From: CALHAX01 sp039816705 | GTDB taxonomy: Bacteria; Pseudomonadota; Alphaproteobacteria; Rhizobiales; CALHAX01 | Assembly (NCBI GenBank): GCA_039816705.1 | Contig: JBCBXF010000130.1 | Coordinates: 1 to 9,249 of the forward strand | Direction of reading: 5' to 3' | DNA length: 9,249 bases | Part shown: piece by piece, positions 1 to 6,189 of the stretch | Numbering within the stretch: the stretch's first letter is position 1 | Layout: every line of letters starts with the position of its first letter | Program-made: the position numbers and the translations under genes | Notes under the pieces: model-generated | Seen by the model: the letters and a program-made list of their open reading frames with translations, nothing else | Database searches by the model: none | Told to the model about the DNA's origin: nothing

Positions 1-107
1 CCGAAGCCGCGATCCGCGCCGCACTTGCAGATATCGAGAGCGACGGACACATCGTTGGCGCACCGCAGATGATCCGGATCGAACGCTTCGCGTCCGCTCA
101 CGGCTGA
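1..107 (+). CDS. hom: Homoserine dehydrogenase, C-terminal end (partial)
   Basis: This is the last 34 codons of a gene that begins outside the window; the first whole codon is at 3 and the TGA stop is at 105-107. The tail contains G-H-I-V-G-A-P-Q-M-I-R-I-E, which resembles the C-terminus of alphaproteobacterial homoserine dehydrogenase, where a ...PQxIRIE... strand ends the ACT domain. That cytoplasmic enzyme reduces aspartate semialdehyde to homoserine on the route to threonine and methionine. Position supports the call: from memory, hom-glpX-recJ is a common order in Rhizobiales. The glpX start lies about 85 bases downstream with no obvious terminator between, so the two may be co-transcribed. 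Only a short tail is visible, so the name rests on a brief motif plus context. Confidence 0.7.
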   Translation, partial: EAAIRAALADIESDGHIVGAPQMIRIERFASAHG

Positions 108-193
108 TCTTTGCGCTTCGCTGCGCCAGCGGACGAAACTGAACTTGTGCACGCCGTCGAGGTTCGTGCGCCCGAGCGAAGAAGGACTTGATG

Positions 194-1162
194 ATGTCTC
201 GACAAAAAGGCGTTCTCGCCCGCGTTCTGACGCTGGAGATCGTGCGCGTGACCGAGCAGGCCGCCATTGCTGCGGCACGCCTGCGCGGCAAGGGAGACGA
301 AAAGTCTGCGGATCAAGCTGCCGTCGACGCGATGCGCCGTCAGTTGAGCGTGCTCGACATCGCCGGCCGGGTCGTCATCGGAGAAGGCGAACGAGACGAA
401 GCGCCTATGCTCTTCATCGGCGAAGAGGTTGGAACGGGCAATGGCCCGGCGGTCGACATTGCAGTGGATCCGCTTGAAGGCACCACGATCTGCGCCAAGG
501 CCCTGCCGGATTCGCTCGCGGTTCTTGCGATGGCGGAAGGCGGCTCGCTGCTTCATTCGCCGGACATCTACATGAACAAGATCGCGGTCGGCCCAGGCTA
601 CTCCGAAGGGATCGTTGATCTCGATGCCTCACCGGCCGACAACCTGAGCGCCCTCGCAATGGAGAAAGGGTGCAAGGTGAACGAGCTGACCGCCTGCATC
701 CTGGATCGGTCTAGACACGCCGATCTGATCGCCGCCGTTCGCGAAACCGGTGCGGCAGTCAAGTTGATCGGCGACGGCGATATCGCTGGCGTTATTCACA
801 CCACCAATCCGCACGAGACAGGCATCGACATCTACATGGGTGTCGGCGGCGCACCTGAGGGCGTTCTGGCGGCTGCCGCGCTGCGCTGCATTGGCGGACA
901 GATTCAGACGCGCCTGCATCCCATGAAAGACGACGATGCAAAACGCGTTGCAGCGATCGGCATTGACGACATCAACAAGAAGTATGCGATGGACGATCTC
1001 GCGAAGGGCGATGTGATCTTCTCTGCGACCGGTGTGACCGATGGCTCCATGCTCCGCGGTGTCAGCTTCGGCAACCGCATCAAGACCGAGACTGTCGTGA
1101 TGCGCTCTGCCACCAAAACCGTCCGGTGGATTACAACCGAACACCAGGTGCAGCCCGCCTGA
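194..1162 (+). CDS. glpX: Class II fructose-1,6-bisphosphatase (GlpX)
   Basis: Hydrolyses fructose-1,6-bisphosphate to fructose-6-phosphate in gluconeogenesis; cytoplasmic and metal-dependent. From the start chosen here the protein has 322 residues, normal for the family. Visible hallmarks in order are the N-terminal S-A-D-x-A-A-V-x-A-M-R segment, G-E-G-E-R-D-E-A-P-M, the lithium-sensitive phosphatase motif D-P-L-E-G-T-T (residues 92-98), H-S-P-D-I-Y-M-N-K, G-D-G-D-I-A-G, and G-V-G-G-A-P-E-G-V with its metal/substrate glutamate. E. coli has ADG where this protein has ADQ, a minor change. ATGs at 191 and 194 (and TTG at 188) are all possible starts. I prefer 194 because GAAGGA at 181-186 then sits 7 bases upstream; 191 would add one Met. 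The gene lies between hom and recJ on the same strand, with no terminator visible on either side. Confidence 0.95.
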   Translation: MSRQKGVLARVLTLEIVRVTEQAAIAAARLRGKGDEKSADQAAVDAMRRQLSVLDIAGRVVIGEGERDEAPMLFIGEEVGTGNGPAVDIAVDPLEGTTICAKALPDSLAVLAMAEGGSLLHSPDIYMNKIAVGPGYSEGIVDLDASPADNLSALAMEKGCKVNELTACILDRSRHADLIAAVRETGAAVKLIGDGDIAGVIHTTNPHETGIDIYMGVGGAPEGVLAAAALRCIGGQIQTRLHPMKDDDAKRVAAIGIDDINKKYAMDDLAKGDVIFSATGVTDGSMLRGVSFGNRIKTETVVMRSATKTVRWITTEHQVQPA

Positions 1163-1245
1163 GGCTGCGGCACACTCCGGCCATTGCCAATCGAGTCGTA
1201 CGCGCCTGCGCGTTACGGTTGGGCCCATTCCCGGAGTGATCTGCC

Positions 1246-3099
1246 ATGTCGATGCCAGCCGCAATAGAGCCCGACACGCCGCGTGCCGCCGCGGCGCAGT
1301 GCGCGTTCCTTGGCGTCGAAAAATCCGCACGCGGGCGCCGCTGGGTTGAGCGCCTTGACGGGGCTGGCCACAACACGGCGACCCTGATTGCGCAGCGTCA
1401 CGGCCTGCCGGAGCTTATTGCCCGCATTCTCGCAGGGCGCGGGGCAGAGGTTGACGTAGTACCCGATATGCTCGACCCGCGGCTCAAGGCCTTCATGCCG
1501 GATCCGAGCAGTCTCCAGGATATGGATCGCGCCGCAGCGCGCATCGCAGACGCAATTATCGCGAGAGAGAAGATCACCGTCTTTGGTGACTATGATGTCG
1601 ATGGCGGATCATCGGCCGCGCTCATGCGGCGCTACGCCCGCGCTCACGGACACGACGTTGAGATTTATATCCCTGATCGAATGACGGAAGGGTATGGCCC
1701 GAACCCGACGGCGATCGGCAGGATCGCCAACGACGGCACAACGCTCATCGTGACCGTTGACTGTGGCACGACGAGTGACGCCGCACTGGCTGCAGCCGCC
1801 GGCAAGGCGGATGTGATTGTCGTCGACCACCACCAGGCAAACGAGGTGCTTCCCCCGGTGCATGCCGTGGTCAATCCCAACCGGCAGGACGATCTTTCAG
1901 GTCTCGGACATCTCTGTGCGGCCGGCGTCGTCTTTCTGGTGCTCGCCGCAGTCACCCGGGAGCTTCGTGGCCGAAAGACCTATGGCGCCAACCAACCGGA
2001 ACCCTCGCTACTCGAGCTGCTCGACATCGTCGCGCTCGCAACCGTGTGTGATGTCGTCCCGCTCGTCGGGCTCAATCGTGCCTTTGTCACACAAGGACTG
2101 CAGGTCATGCGCCTGCGCAACAACGTCGGCCTCCGCGCACTCGCAGATGTCGCCGGCCTCAACGCTCCGCCAACCACCTATCACCTCGGCTATCTGCTTG
2201 GCCCCCGGATCAACGCTGGCGGGCGGATCGGTGATTGCGGCCTTGGTGCACGCCTGCTCTCGGAAACCGAGCAAGCCGAGGCCGAGCGCCTTGCCGGCGT
2301 GCTCGACAAGCTCAACCGCGAGCGAAAGGCAATGGAGACAGCGATCCTCGAAGCCGCGCTCGCCGAGGCTGACCGCAAGCTGGAGGAAAATCCTGACACG
2401 CCACTGCTGATCGCTGGCTCGCACGATTGGCATAAAGGTCTCGTCGGTCTTGTCGCATCCCGCCTGACAGATCGCTTCGCCCGTCCATCTCTGGTCCTTG
2501 CATGGACGCAAAACAACGAGACCGGCACGCGGCAGGGCACGGGTTCGCTCAGATCGATAGAAGGCGTGGATATCGGCGGAATGGTGCGCGCGGCGGTCGA
2601 TGCCGGCTTGCTTGTGAAAGGCGGCGGGCACGCCATGGCAGCCGGACTGACGATCGAGGAGGAAAAACTGACGGCGTTTGAAGAGTTTGTCTCCGCCAAT
2701 CTGACAACGGATGTCGCGACGGCCACCGCAACACGCGGCATGGACATTGACGGCGCAGTCGTCCCCGGAGCCCTCACGGAGGAGTTCGTCGACCTGCTTG
2801 AAAAAGCCGGCCCCTACGGTACGGATCATCCTGCCCCGCGCTTTGTCTTTCCGGCCCACACCGTCAAGTTCGCCAAGGTCGTGGGCGACGTGCACGTGCG
2901 CTGTTCGTTACAGGCCGCCGACGGGAGCCGGATCGACGCCATCGCGTTTCGCGCCGTTGGATCACCCGTTGGCAAGATGCTGCTGAACAGTGAGGGGCGC
3001 CCGCTCCATGTGGCCGGGCAGGTCAAACGTGACACCTGGCAGGGCCGCACGAAAACCGACGTGCTGATCGACGACGCGGCTTGGCCAAAGCCTTCCTGA
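1246..3099 (+). CDS. recJ: Single-stranded-DNA 5'-3' exonuclease RecJ
   Basis: RecJ degrades single-stranded DNA 5' to 3' in RecF-type recombination, mismatch repair and base-excision repair. The 617-residue product has the full DHH-family layout. Motif I is F-G-D-Y-D-V-D-G (residues 113-120), followed by T-V-D-C-G-T (motif II) and the signature V-D-H-H with D194, H195 and H196, which coordinate Mn2+. Then come P-R-I-N-A-G-G-R-I-G, the DHHA1 segment starting H-K-G-L-V-G-L-V-A-S-R-L, and G-G-G-H-A-M-A-A-G-L (residues 459-468). The final ~130 residues fit the RecJ OB-fold domain, with G-P-Y-G-T-x-x-P-x-P-x-F. The length is slightly above E. coli RecJ (about 577) because of a short N-terminal extension. 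GGAG at 1233-1236 sits 9 bases before the ATG. All catalytic residues are present and the frame is intact. Confidence 0.96.
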   Translation: MSMPAAIEPDTPRAAAAQCAFLGVEKSARGRRWVERLDGAGHNTATLIAQRHGLPELIARILAGRGAEVDVVPDMLDPRLKAFMPDPSSLQDMDRAAARIADAIIAREKITVFGDYDVDGGSSAALMRRYARAHGHDVEIYIPDRMTEGYGPNPTAIGRIANDGTTLIVTVDCGTTSDAALAAAAGKADVIVVDHHQANEVLPPVHAVVNPNRQDDLSGLGHLCAAGVVFLVLAAVTRELRGRKTYGANQPEPSLLELLDIVALATVCDVVPLVGLNRAFVTQGLQVMRLRNNVGLRALADVAGLNAPPTTYHLGYLLGPRINAGGRIGDCGLGARLLSETEQAEAERLAGVLDKLNRERKAMETAILEAALAEADRKLEENPDTPLLIAGSHDWHKGLVGLVASRLTDRFARPSLVLAWTQNNETGTRQGTGSLRSIEGVDIGGMVRAAVDAGLLVKGGGHAMAAGLTIEEEKLTAFEEFVSANLTTDVATATATRGMDIDGAVVPGALTEEFVDLLEKAGPYGTDHPAPRFVFPAHTVKFAKVVGDVHVRCSLQAADGSRIDAIAFRAVGSPVGKMLLNSEGRPLHVAGQVKRDTWQGRTKTDVLIDDAAWPKPS

Positions 3100-3163
3100 A
3101 GATGCCGCGTAAATCGATGCTGACCCGCGAATTCCTGACCAAAACGTCGCGCCGAGGGTAGGC

Positions 3164-3191
3164 TTGCAAACCGCGCCAAATCTTTGATAGA
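3164..3191 (+). promoter_or_regulatory. Candidate promoter for tRNA-Glu
   Basis: TTGCAA at 3164-3169 and GATAGA at 3186-3191 are separated by 16 bases, an acceptable sigma-70 arrangement for alphaproteobacteria, where -35 boxes beginning TTG are the better conserved half. Transcription would start about 10 bases before the tRNA at 3210. This is inference from base matches only. Confidence 0.35.
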
Positions 3192-3209
3192 GAGGCGTCC
3201 GGTGACTGC

Positions 3210-3284
3210 GCTCCCTTCGTCTATCGGTTAGGACGCCAGGTTTTCAACCTGGAAAGAGGGGTTCGATTCCCCTAGGGAGTGCCA
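3210..3284 (+). tRNA. tRNA-Glu (anticodon TTC)
   Basis: A 75-base cloverleaf with encoded CCA. The acceptor stem pairs GCTCCCT (3210-3216) with AGGGAGT (3274-3280), including a G1-T72 wobble, then discriminator G and CCA. The anticodon stem CCAGG/CCTGG encloses the loop TTTTCAA, giving anticodon TTC (glutamate). The T arm is GGGGTTCGATTCCCC. It stands alone between recJ and the convergent glyoxalase gene. I found no convincing terminator after it; TTTTT at 3355-3359 follows the self-complementary GCAGCTGC but lacks a proper loop. Confidence 0.97.
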
Positions 3285-3365
3285 CCGTTTTCCTGACATC
3301 GTCGATGCGCCGCCAACGGGCCGCTAATCGCGTGCCAGTCCTGCTGCAGCTGCGTTTTTCACCCC

Positions 3366-3806
3366 TCACCAGTGGCCGGTGTTCTCCATTGACGCCCATG
3401 GTTCGGCCTTGTCCTTAGCCGGTCCCTTCTGCAGCAGCTCAATAGAGATGTTGTCGGGCGATCGCACGAACGCCATGTTCCCGTCGCGCGGTGGACGGTT
3501 GATGGTGACGCCAGCATCTATCAACTTCTGGCAGGTAGCGTAGATATCGTCGACCTCAAACGCGAGATGGCCGAAATTGCGGCCCTCGCCATACGCCTCC
3601 GGCTCCCAGTTGTGGGTCAGTTCAAGCAGGGGCGCACGCTCCTCGCGTCCGCGTGTCTCATCTTCCGGTGCGGCGAGGAAAATCAACGTGAACTTACCCG
3701 CCTTGCTGTCCATCCGCCGTGTCTCAATCATGCCAAGCTGGTTGCAATAGAACTCAAGGGATTTCTCGACGTTTTCGACACGAACCATGGTGTGGAGGTA
3801 ACGCAT
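3366..3806 (-). CDS. gloA: Glyoxalase I / lactoylglutathione lyase (VOC family)
   Basis: Converts the hemithioacetal of methylglyoxal and glutathione into S-lactoylglutathione, the first step of methylglyoxal detoxification; cytoplasmic. The 146-residue product opens M-R-Y-L-H-T-M-V-R-V, very like E. coli GloA (MRLLHTMLRV). All four metal ligands of the family are recognisable: H5, E62 (L-L-E-L-T-H-N-W), H80 (F-G-H-L-A-F) and E123 (I-S-I-E-L-L). It is about ten residues longer than E. coli GloA, through a polar C-terminal tail (about 127-146) of unknown role. The frame stays open upstream to 3902, but I place the start at 3806 because AAAGGA sits 6 bases before it and the family N-terminus starts exactly there. 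The gene is a lone leftward unit, convergent with tRNA-Glu and divergent from the cold-shock gene. Confidence 0.93.
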   Translation of the reverse strand: MRYLHTMVRVENVEKSLEFYCNQLGMIETRRMDSKAGKFTLIFLAAPEDETRGREERAPLLELTHNWEPEAYGEGRNFGHLAFEVDDIYATCQKLIDAGVTINRPPRDGNMAFVRSPDNISIELLQKGPAKDKAEPWASMENTGHW

Positions 3807-4079
3807 AGGCAGTCCTTTGGAGCTGAGAGTTGAGAGAGAGCGTCGACAATCTGGCCGCTCGAACAGGGTTGCTCTGAGATCAATGCGCGCAACGCGCGGC
3901 AACGGAAAGCTTCGCCCATAGCCATGCCTTGCGGGTGCGCACCTTGTCTACAGCGCGCGCTCACAACCTAGCCGACGAGGGTTCGATCACGATTTTTGAG
4001 ATACAACCTGAGCGTGTTGAGATCGTCAGCCTGAAAGAAGCGCAAATTCAATCGTCGGACATTTTTTCACTCTGACGCA

Positions 4080-4096
4080 TTGACACGAACTTGTCA
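4080..4096 (+). promoter_or_regulatory. Candidate -35 box overlapping an operator-like dyad
   Basis: A perfect TTGACA hexamer at 4080-4085 lies within the dyad TGACA-N6-TGTCA (4081-4085 and 4092-4096). A regulator bound here would cover the -35 box. No good -10 hexamer lies at the right distance: around 4103 the bases are TCATGA. The site is 390 bases before the cold-shock gene, so its target is uncertain. Confidence 0.25.
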
Positions 4097-4283
4097 TAAA
4101 AATCATGAGCCTCACCACTGTCCCTTTGAATGCAGTGCCAAACTGATCGAATCAGTGGGAATGCAACCGTTATGTGGTTGCGCCTGCAAGACGTCTGCGC
4201 GACAACGCGGTCGGGCAGTGGGGAGGACGCAACGATCGCTTTTGCGTCCGGCCCGGACATTAACCATGTTCCGGATTGATATT

Positions 4284-4446
4284 AAGTTTCAGTAGGTTGG
4301 AAACTTCTGAACCAGTTGTTCAGAGCTGAAGCTGCTTTCTGGGGAGAACCTGACACACCACGAGAAACACCATGGTTGGCCATAGCGGCGATGCTATGGT
4401 CTGAGTCGTCCAAGAGACACGAGCGGCGCGCGGCGGGTAACCGCGC
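4284..4446 (+). promoter_or_regulatory. Putative structured 5' leader of the cold-shock mRNA
   Basis: Four short hairpins lie one after another upstream of the cold-shock gene. Stem 1 is AAGTTTC/GAAACTT (4284-4290 with 4300-4306). Stem 2 is CTGAA/TTCAG (4307-4311 with 4319-4323). Stem 3 is GGCCATAGC/GCTATGGTC (4378-4386 with 4393-4401, nine pairs with one G-U). Stem 4 is GCGCGG/CCGCGC (4428-4433 with 4441-4446). None is followed by a T-run, so they are not terminators. Structured leaders that respond to temperature are known for cspA-type mRNAs in other bacteria; that this is one is inference, and the transcription start is unknown. Confidence 0.3.
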
Positions 4447-4484
4447 AAGGCCCGTGATGTAACAATGTATGCGGGGGATGCGGC

Positions 4485-5081
4485 ATGGATAATGTACCGC
4501 CAGACGGTCCTCTCGGACCGCACGGACACGAGGGCAAAGCTACCGATGAGGGTACTCCGGTAGATGTCTTTGAAGTGGTTGGGGCCATCAAATGGTTCGA
4601 CGCTTCGAAAGGTTATGGTTTTATCGTTCCAGACGAGCCCGGTGACGACATCCTTCTGCACGTCACGTGTCTGCGGGCCGGCGGCCATCAGACAGCGTAT
4701 GAAGGCGCACGAGTTCACTGCCAGGTTCTGAAACGCCCGCGCGGGTTGCAGGCGTTCCGGATCCTCGAGATGGATGAGTCGACGGCGATCCATCCGTCAG
4801 AGCTTCCGCCGCGGACGCACGTAAGCGTCACACCAGAGAGTGATTGGGTGGCGGCGATGGTCAAATGGTTCAATCGTGTCAGCGGCTTTGGTTTCCTGAC
4901 ACGCGGCGAGGGCACGCCGGACATTTTCGTGCACATGGAAACTCTGCGCCGCTTTGGTTTTACCGAGCTGCGCCCAGGCCAGATGGTGATGGTGCGCTAC
5001 GGGAATGGTCCGAAAGGCCTTATGGCTGCCGAATTGCGGCCGGATGGAGATAACGGTGGGTTTCCGCCGCCGGCGCACTAG
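4485..5081 (+). CDS. Double cold-shock-domain (CspA-type) RNA-binding protein
   Basis: A 198-residue cytoplasmic protein with two cold-shock domains, which bind single-stranded nucleic acid and usually act as RNA chaperones. Domain 1 spans about residues 30-96, with I-K-W-F, RNP1-like K-G-Y-G-F-I (42-47) and RNP2-like I-L-L-H-V (56-60). Domain 2 spans about 122-186, with V-K-W-F, S-G-F-G-F-L (133-138) and D-I-F-V-H-M (146-151). A linker holds the segment S-T-A-I-H-P (99-104). The first ~28 residues are acidic, proline/glycine-rich and probably disordered. Domain 1 has Leu where RNP2 normally has Phe, while domain 2 keeps that Phe but lacks the usual RNP1 lysine. The GGGGGA stretch at 4474-4478 is 6 bases before the ATG. 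Two-domain proteins of this type recur in Rhizobiales ahead of DUF192, as here. Confidence 0.92.
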   Translation: MDNVPPDGPLGPHGHEGKATDEGTPVDVFEVVGAIKWFDASKGYGFIVPDEPGDDILLHVTCLRAGGHQTAYEGARVHCQVLKRPRGLQAFRILEMDESTAIHPSELPPRTHVSVTPESDWVAAMVKWFNRVSGFGFLTRGEGTPDIFVHMETLRRFGFTELRPGQMVMVRYGNGPKGLMAAELRPDGDNGGFPPPAH

Positions 5082-5121
5082 CAGGCCGATCCGTCAGCGG
5101 GCACCAAGTGAGGTGACGCCG

Positions 5122-5604
5122 GTGCTGATCATAAAACGAACAGTTTTTGGGAGGGTCGCTGCGGCGGCCCTTCTCGCATTGTGCGCGCTGTTCGCGACAA
5201 TGGACACGACGCGCGCGGCCGAACCGGACAGCACGCTTGTCATCGAGACCCGCGATGGTCCGCACACCTTCCGCGTCGAGACGGCACGGACACCGGGCGA
5301 GCAGGCGCGCGGGCTTATGTTCCGCCGTGAACTGGCGGATGATGCAGGCATGATTTTTCTCTATGCCAGCCCCCAGCCGATCCACATGTGGATGAAAAAC
5401 ACCTACATCCCGCTCGACATGCTGTTCATCGCAGCAGACGGAAAGATTGCTCGGATTGAACGCATGACCGAGCCGTTTTCTGAAGAAACGATCTCCAGCG
5501 GAGCGCCCGTCACTGCGATCCTCGAGATCCCGGGAGGCCGCGCGCGCGCGCTCAACATCCGCCGCGGCGATCTGGTGCGGCATCCGCATTTCGGCACACG
5601 GTAG
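5122..5604 (+). CDS. Exported DUF192 family protein
   Basis: A 160-residue protein with an N-terminal signal peptide: K5-R6, a hydrophobic core (about 12-27), and a likely signal peptidase I site after T-R-A (residue 32) or the next Ala. The mature part is one DUF192 domain (about 38-150) with the family's conserved segments R-T-P-G-E-Q-A-R-G-L-M-F and H-M-W-M-K-N-T-Y-I-P-L-D-M-L-F-I. The biochemical role of DUF192 is not established, so I assign only location: periplasm or outside. C21 is not in a lipobox. The start is GTG 5122 because GAGGTG (5110-5115) lies 6 bases upstream; an in-frame GTG at 5113 would overlap that site. The gene follows the cold-shock gene by 40 bases on the same strand, so they may share a transcript. 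Confidence 0.88.
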   Translation: MLIIKRTVFGRVAAAALLALCALFATMDTTRAAEPDSTLVIETRDGPHTFRVETARTPGEQARGLMFRRELADDAGMIFLYASPQPIHMWMKNTYIPLDMLFIAADGKIARIERMTEPFSEETISSGAPVTAILEIPGGRARALNIRRGDLVRHPHFGTR

Positions 5605-5692
5605 CAGCCGGCCTGACGCATCATCCGAACTTGCCACGACATGACGCTTGACGCTCACCATCGAAGCGGGCAGGACACGCGAACCGCTGATC

Positions 5693-5769
5693 CGGGGTAT
5701 AGCTCAGCCTGGTAGAGCACTGGTTTTGGGAACCAGGGGTCGCATGTTCGAATCCTGCTGCCCCGACCA
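5693..5769 (+). tRNA. tRNA-Pro (anticodon TGG)
   Basis: A 77-base cloverleaf with encoded CCA. The acceptor stem pairs CGGGGTA (5693-5699) with TGCCCCG (5759-5765), with one T-G wobble, followed by A and CCA. The D arm includes AGCTCAGCCTGGTAGAGC. The anticodon stem CTGGT/ACCAG encloses TTTGGGA, giving anticodon TGG. A TTGACG at 5648-5653 could be a -35 box, but no good -10 follows. It lies just upstream of the NDUFS4-type gene. Confidence 0.97.
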
Positions 5770-5813
5770 GCGGTAAATATTTCCCGACCGCGAAGACACC
5801 GAGGTTGGCGCCG

Positions 5814-6119
5814 ATGGCGGTTCGCATCTACCAGCCGGCCAAAACGGCCATGCAGTCCGGACAGGCAAAGACCGAGGTCTGGCTCCTTGAGTATGACCGC
5901 GAAGAGCGTCGCACCCGCGATCCGCTGATGGGCTATACGTCTTCGAGTGACATGCGCCAGCAGATCGTGCTCGAGTTCGCCAGCAAGGAAGACGCAATTG
6001 CCTATGCGCGACGCAACGGCCTTGCCTACACCGTGAGTGAAAAGAAGCCGCGCCGCCGCACGCCAAAATCCTACGCCGACAATTTTCGCTATGGCCGTCG
6101 CCAGTCTTGGACGCACTGA
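5814..6119 (+). CDS. NADH dehydrogenase (complex I) accessory subunit, NDUFS4 family
   Basis: A 101-residue homologue of mitochondrial NDUFS4 (ETC complex I conserved-region family), which docks on the peripheral arm of complex I near the NADH-oxidising module. It shares most of its length with the core of human NDUFS4: R-I-Y-Q-P-A-K-x-x-M-Q-S-G at the start, W-L-L-E-Y-D-R-E-E-R, D-P-L-M-G-Y-T-S-S-S-D, F-A-S-K-E-D-A-I-A-Y-A-R-R-N-G, and K-S-Y-A-D-N-F near the end. No transit or signal peptide is present, which fits a cytoplasmic-side subunit. Such supernumerary subunits are known from alphaproteobacteria such as Paracoccus and mark the lineage. GAGG at 5801-5804 is 9 bases before ATG 5814. 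The gene lies 44 bases after tRNA-Pro, away from any nuo operon in this window. Confidence 0.93.
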   Translation: MAVRIYQPAKTAMQSGQAKTEVWLLEYDREERRTRDPLMGYTSSSDMRQQIVLEFASKEDAIAYARRNGLAYTVSEKKPRRRTPKSYADNFRYGRRQSWTH

Positions 6120-6189
6120 CACTCTCCGTGTTTGGAGATTGCAAGCCCGCCAGCATGGACGTGCGGACATCTTCCGCTAGTGTTGGTGT

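Larger units (their letters stand above)
3807..4484. other. Intergenic region between divergent gloA and the cold-shock gene, rich in short hairpins
   Basis: No believable gene is present in these 678 bases. The small open frames here (for example 4048-4260 minus and 4080-4295 plus) lack ribosome binding sites and have compositions I do not recognise as protein. The stretch should hold the promoters of both flanking genes, though I could not fix either one. It contains several perfect short inverted repeats: 4081-4096, 4142-4156, 4163-4181, 4284-4306, 4307-4323, 4378-4401 and 4428-4446. It is locally AT-richer than the genes (about 4000-4130 and 4260-4325), as expected for regulatory DNA. Confidence 0.6.

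Noticed and set aside
2008..2895. Long minus-strand open frame inside recJ
   Set aside because: It is the antisense of a conserved, intact recJ; high GC commonly leaves such shadow frames open. The same applies to 7404-8372 minus over the SHMT-like gene.
3343..3359. Terminator after tRNA-Glu at the GCAGCTGC palindrome plus TTTTT
   Set aside because: The palindrome has no loop room and no better stem forms with nearby bases.
3807..3902. N-terminal extension of the glyoxalase frame by 32 residues
   Set aside because: The family N-terminus M-R-Y-L-H-T starts at 3806 with AAAGGA six bases upstream. The extension is arginine-rich, lacks family similarity and has no binding site.
4122..4140. Possible sigma-54 site on the minus strand (TGGCAC followed by TGCA)
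   Set aside because: The -12 element TTGC is not at the required spacing from TGGCAC.
4048..4295. Two small overlapping open frames on opposite strands (4048-4260 minus, 4080-4295 plus)
   Set aside because: No Shine-Dalgarno, the plus frame uses a TTG start, and the translations look like random sequence; one is unlikely and both together more so.
6123..6138. Hairpin TCTCC/GGAGA after the NDUFS4-type gene as a terminator
   Set aside because: Only five pairs and no T-run follows, so it is not a convincing intrinsic terminator.
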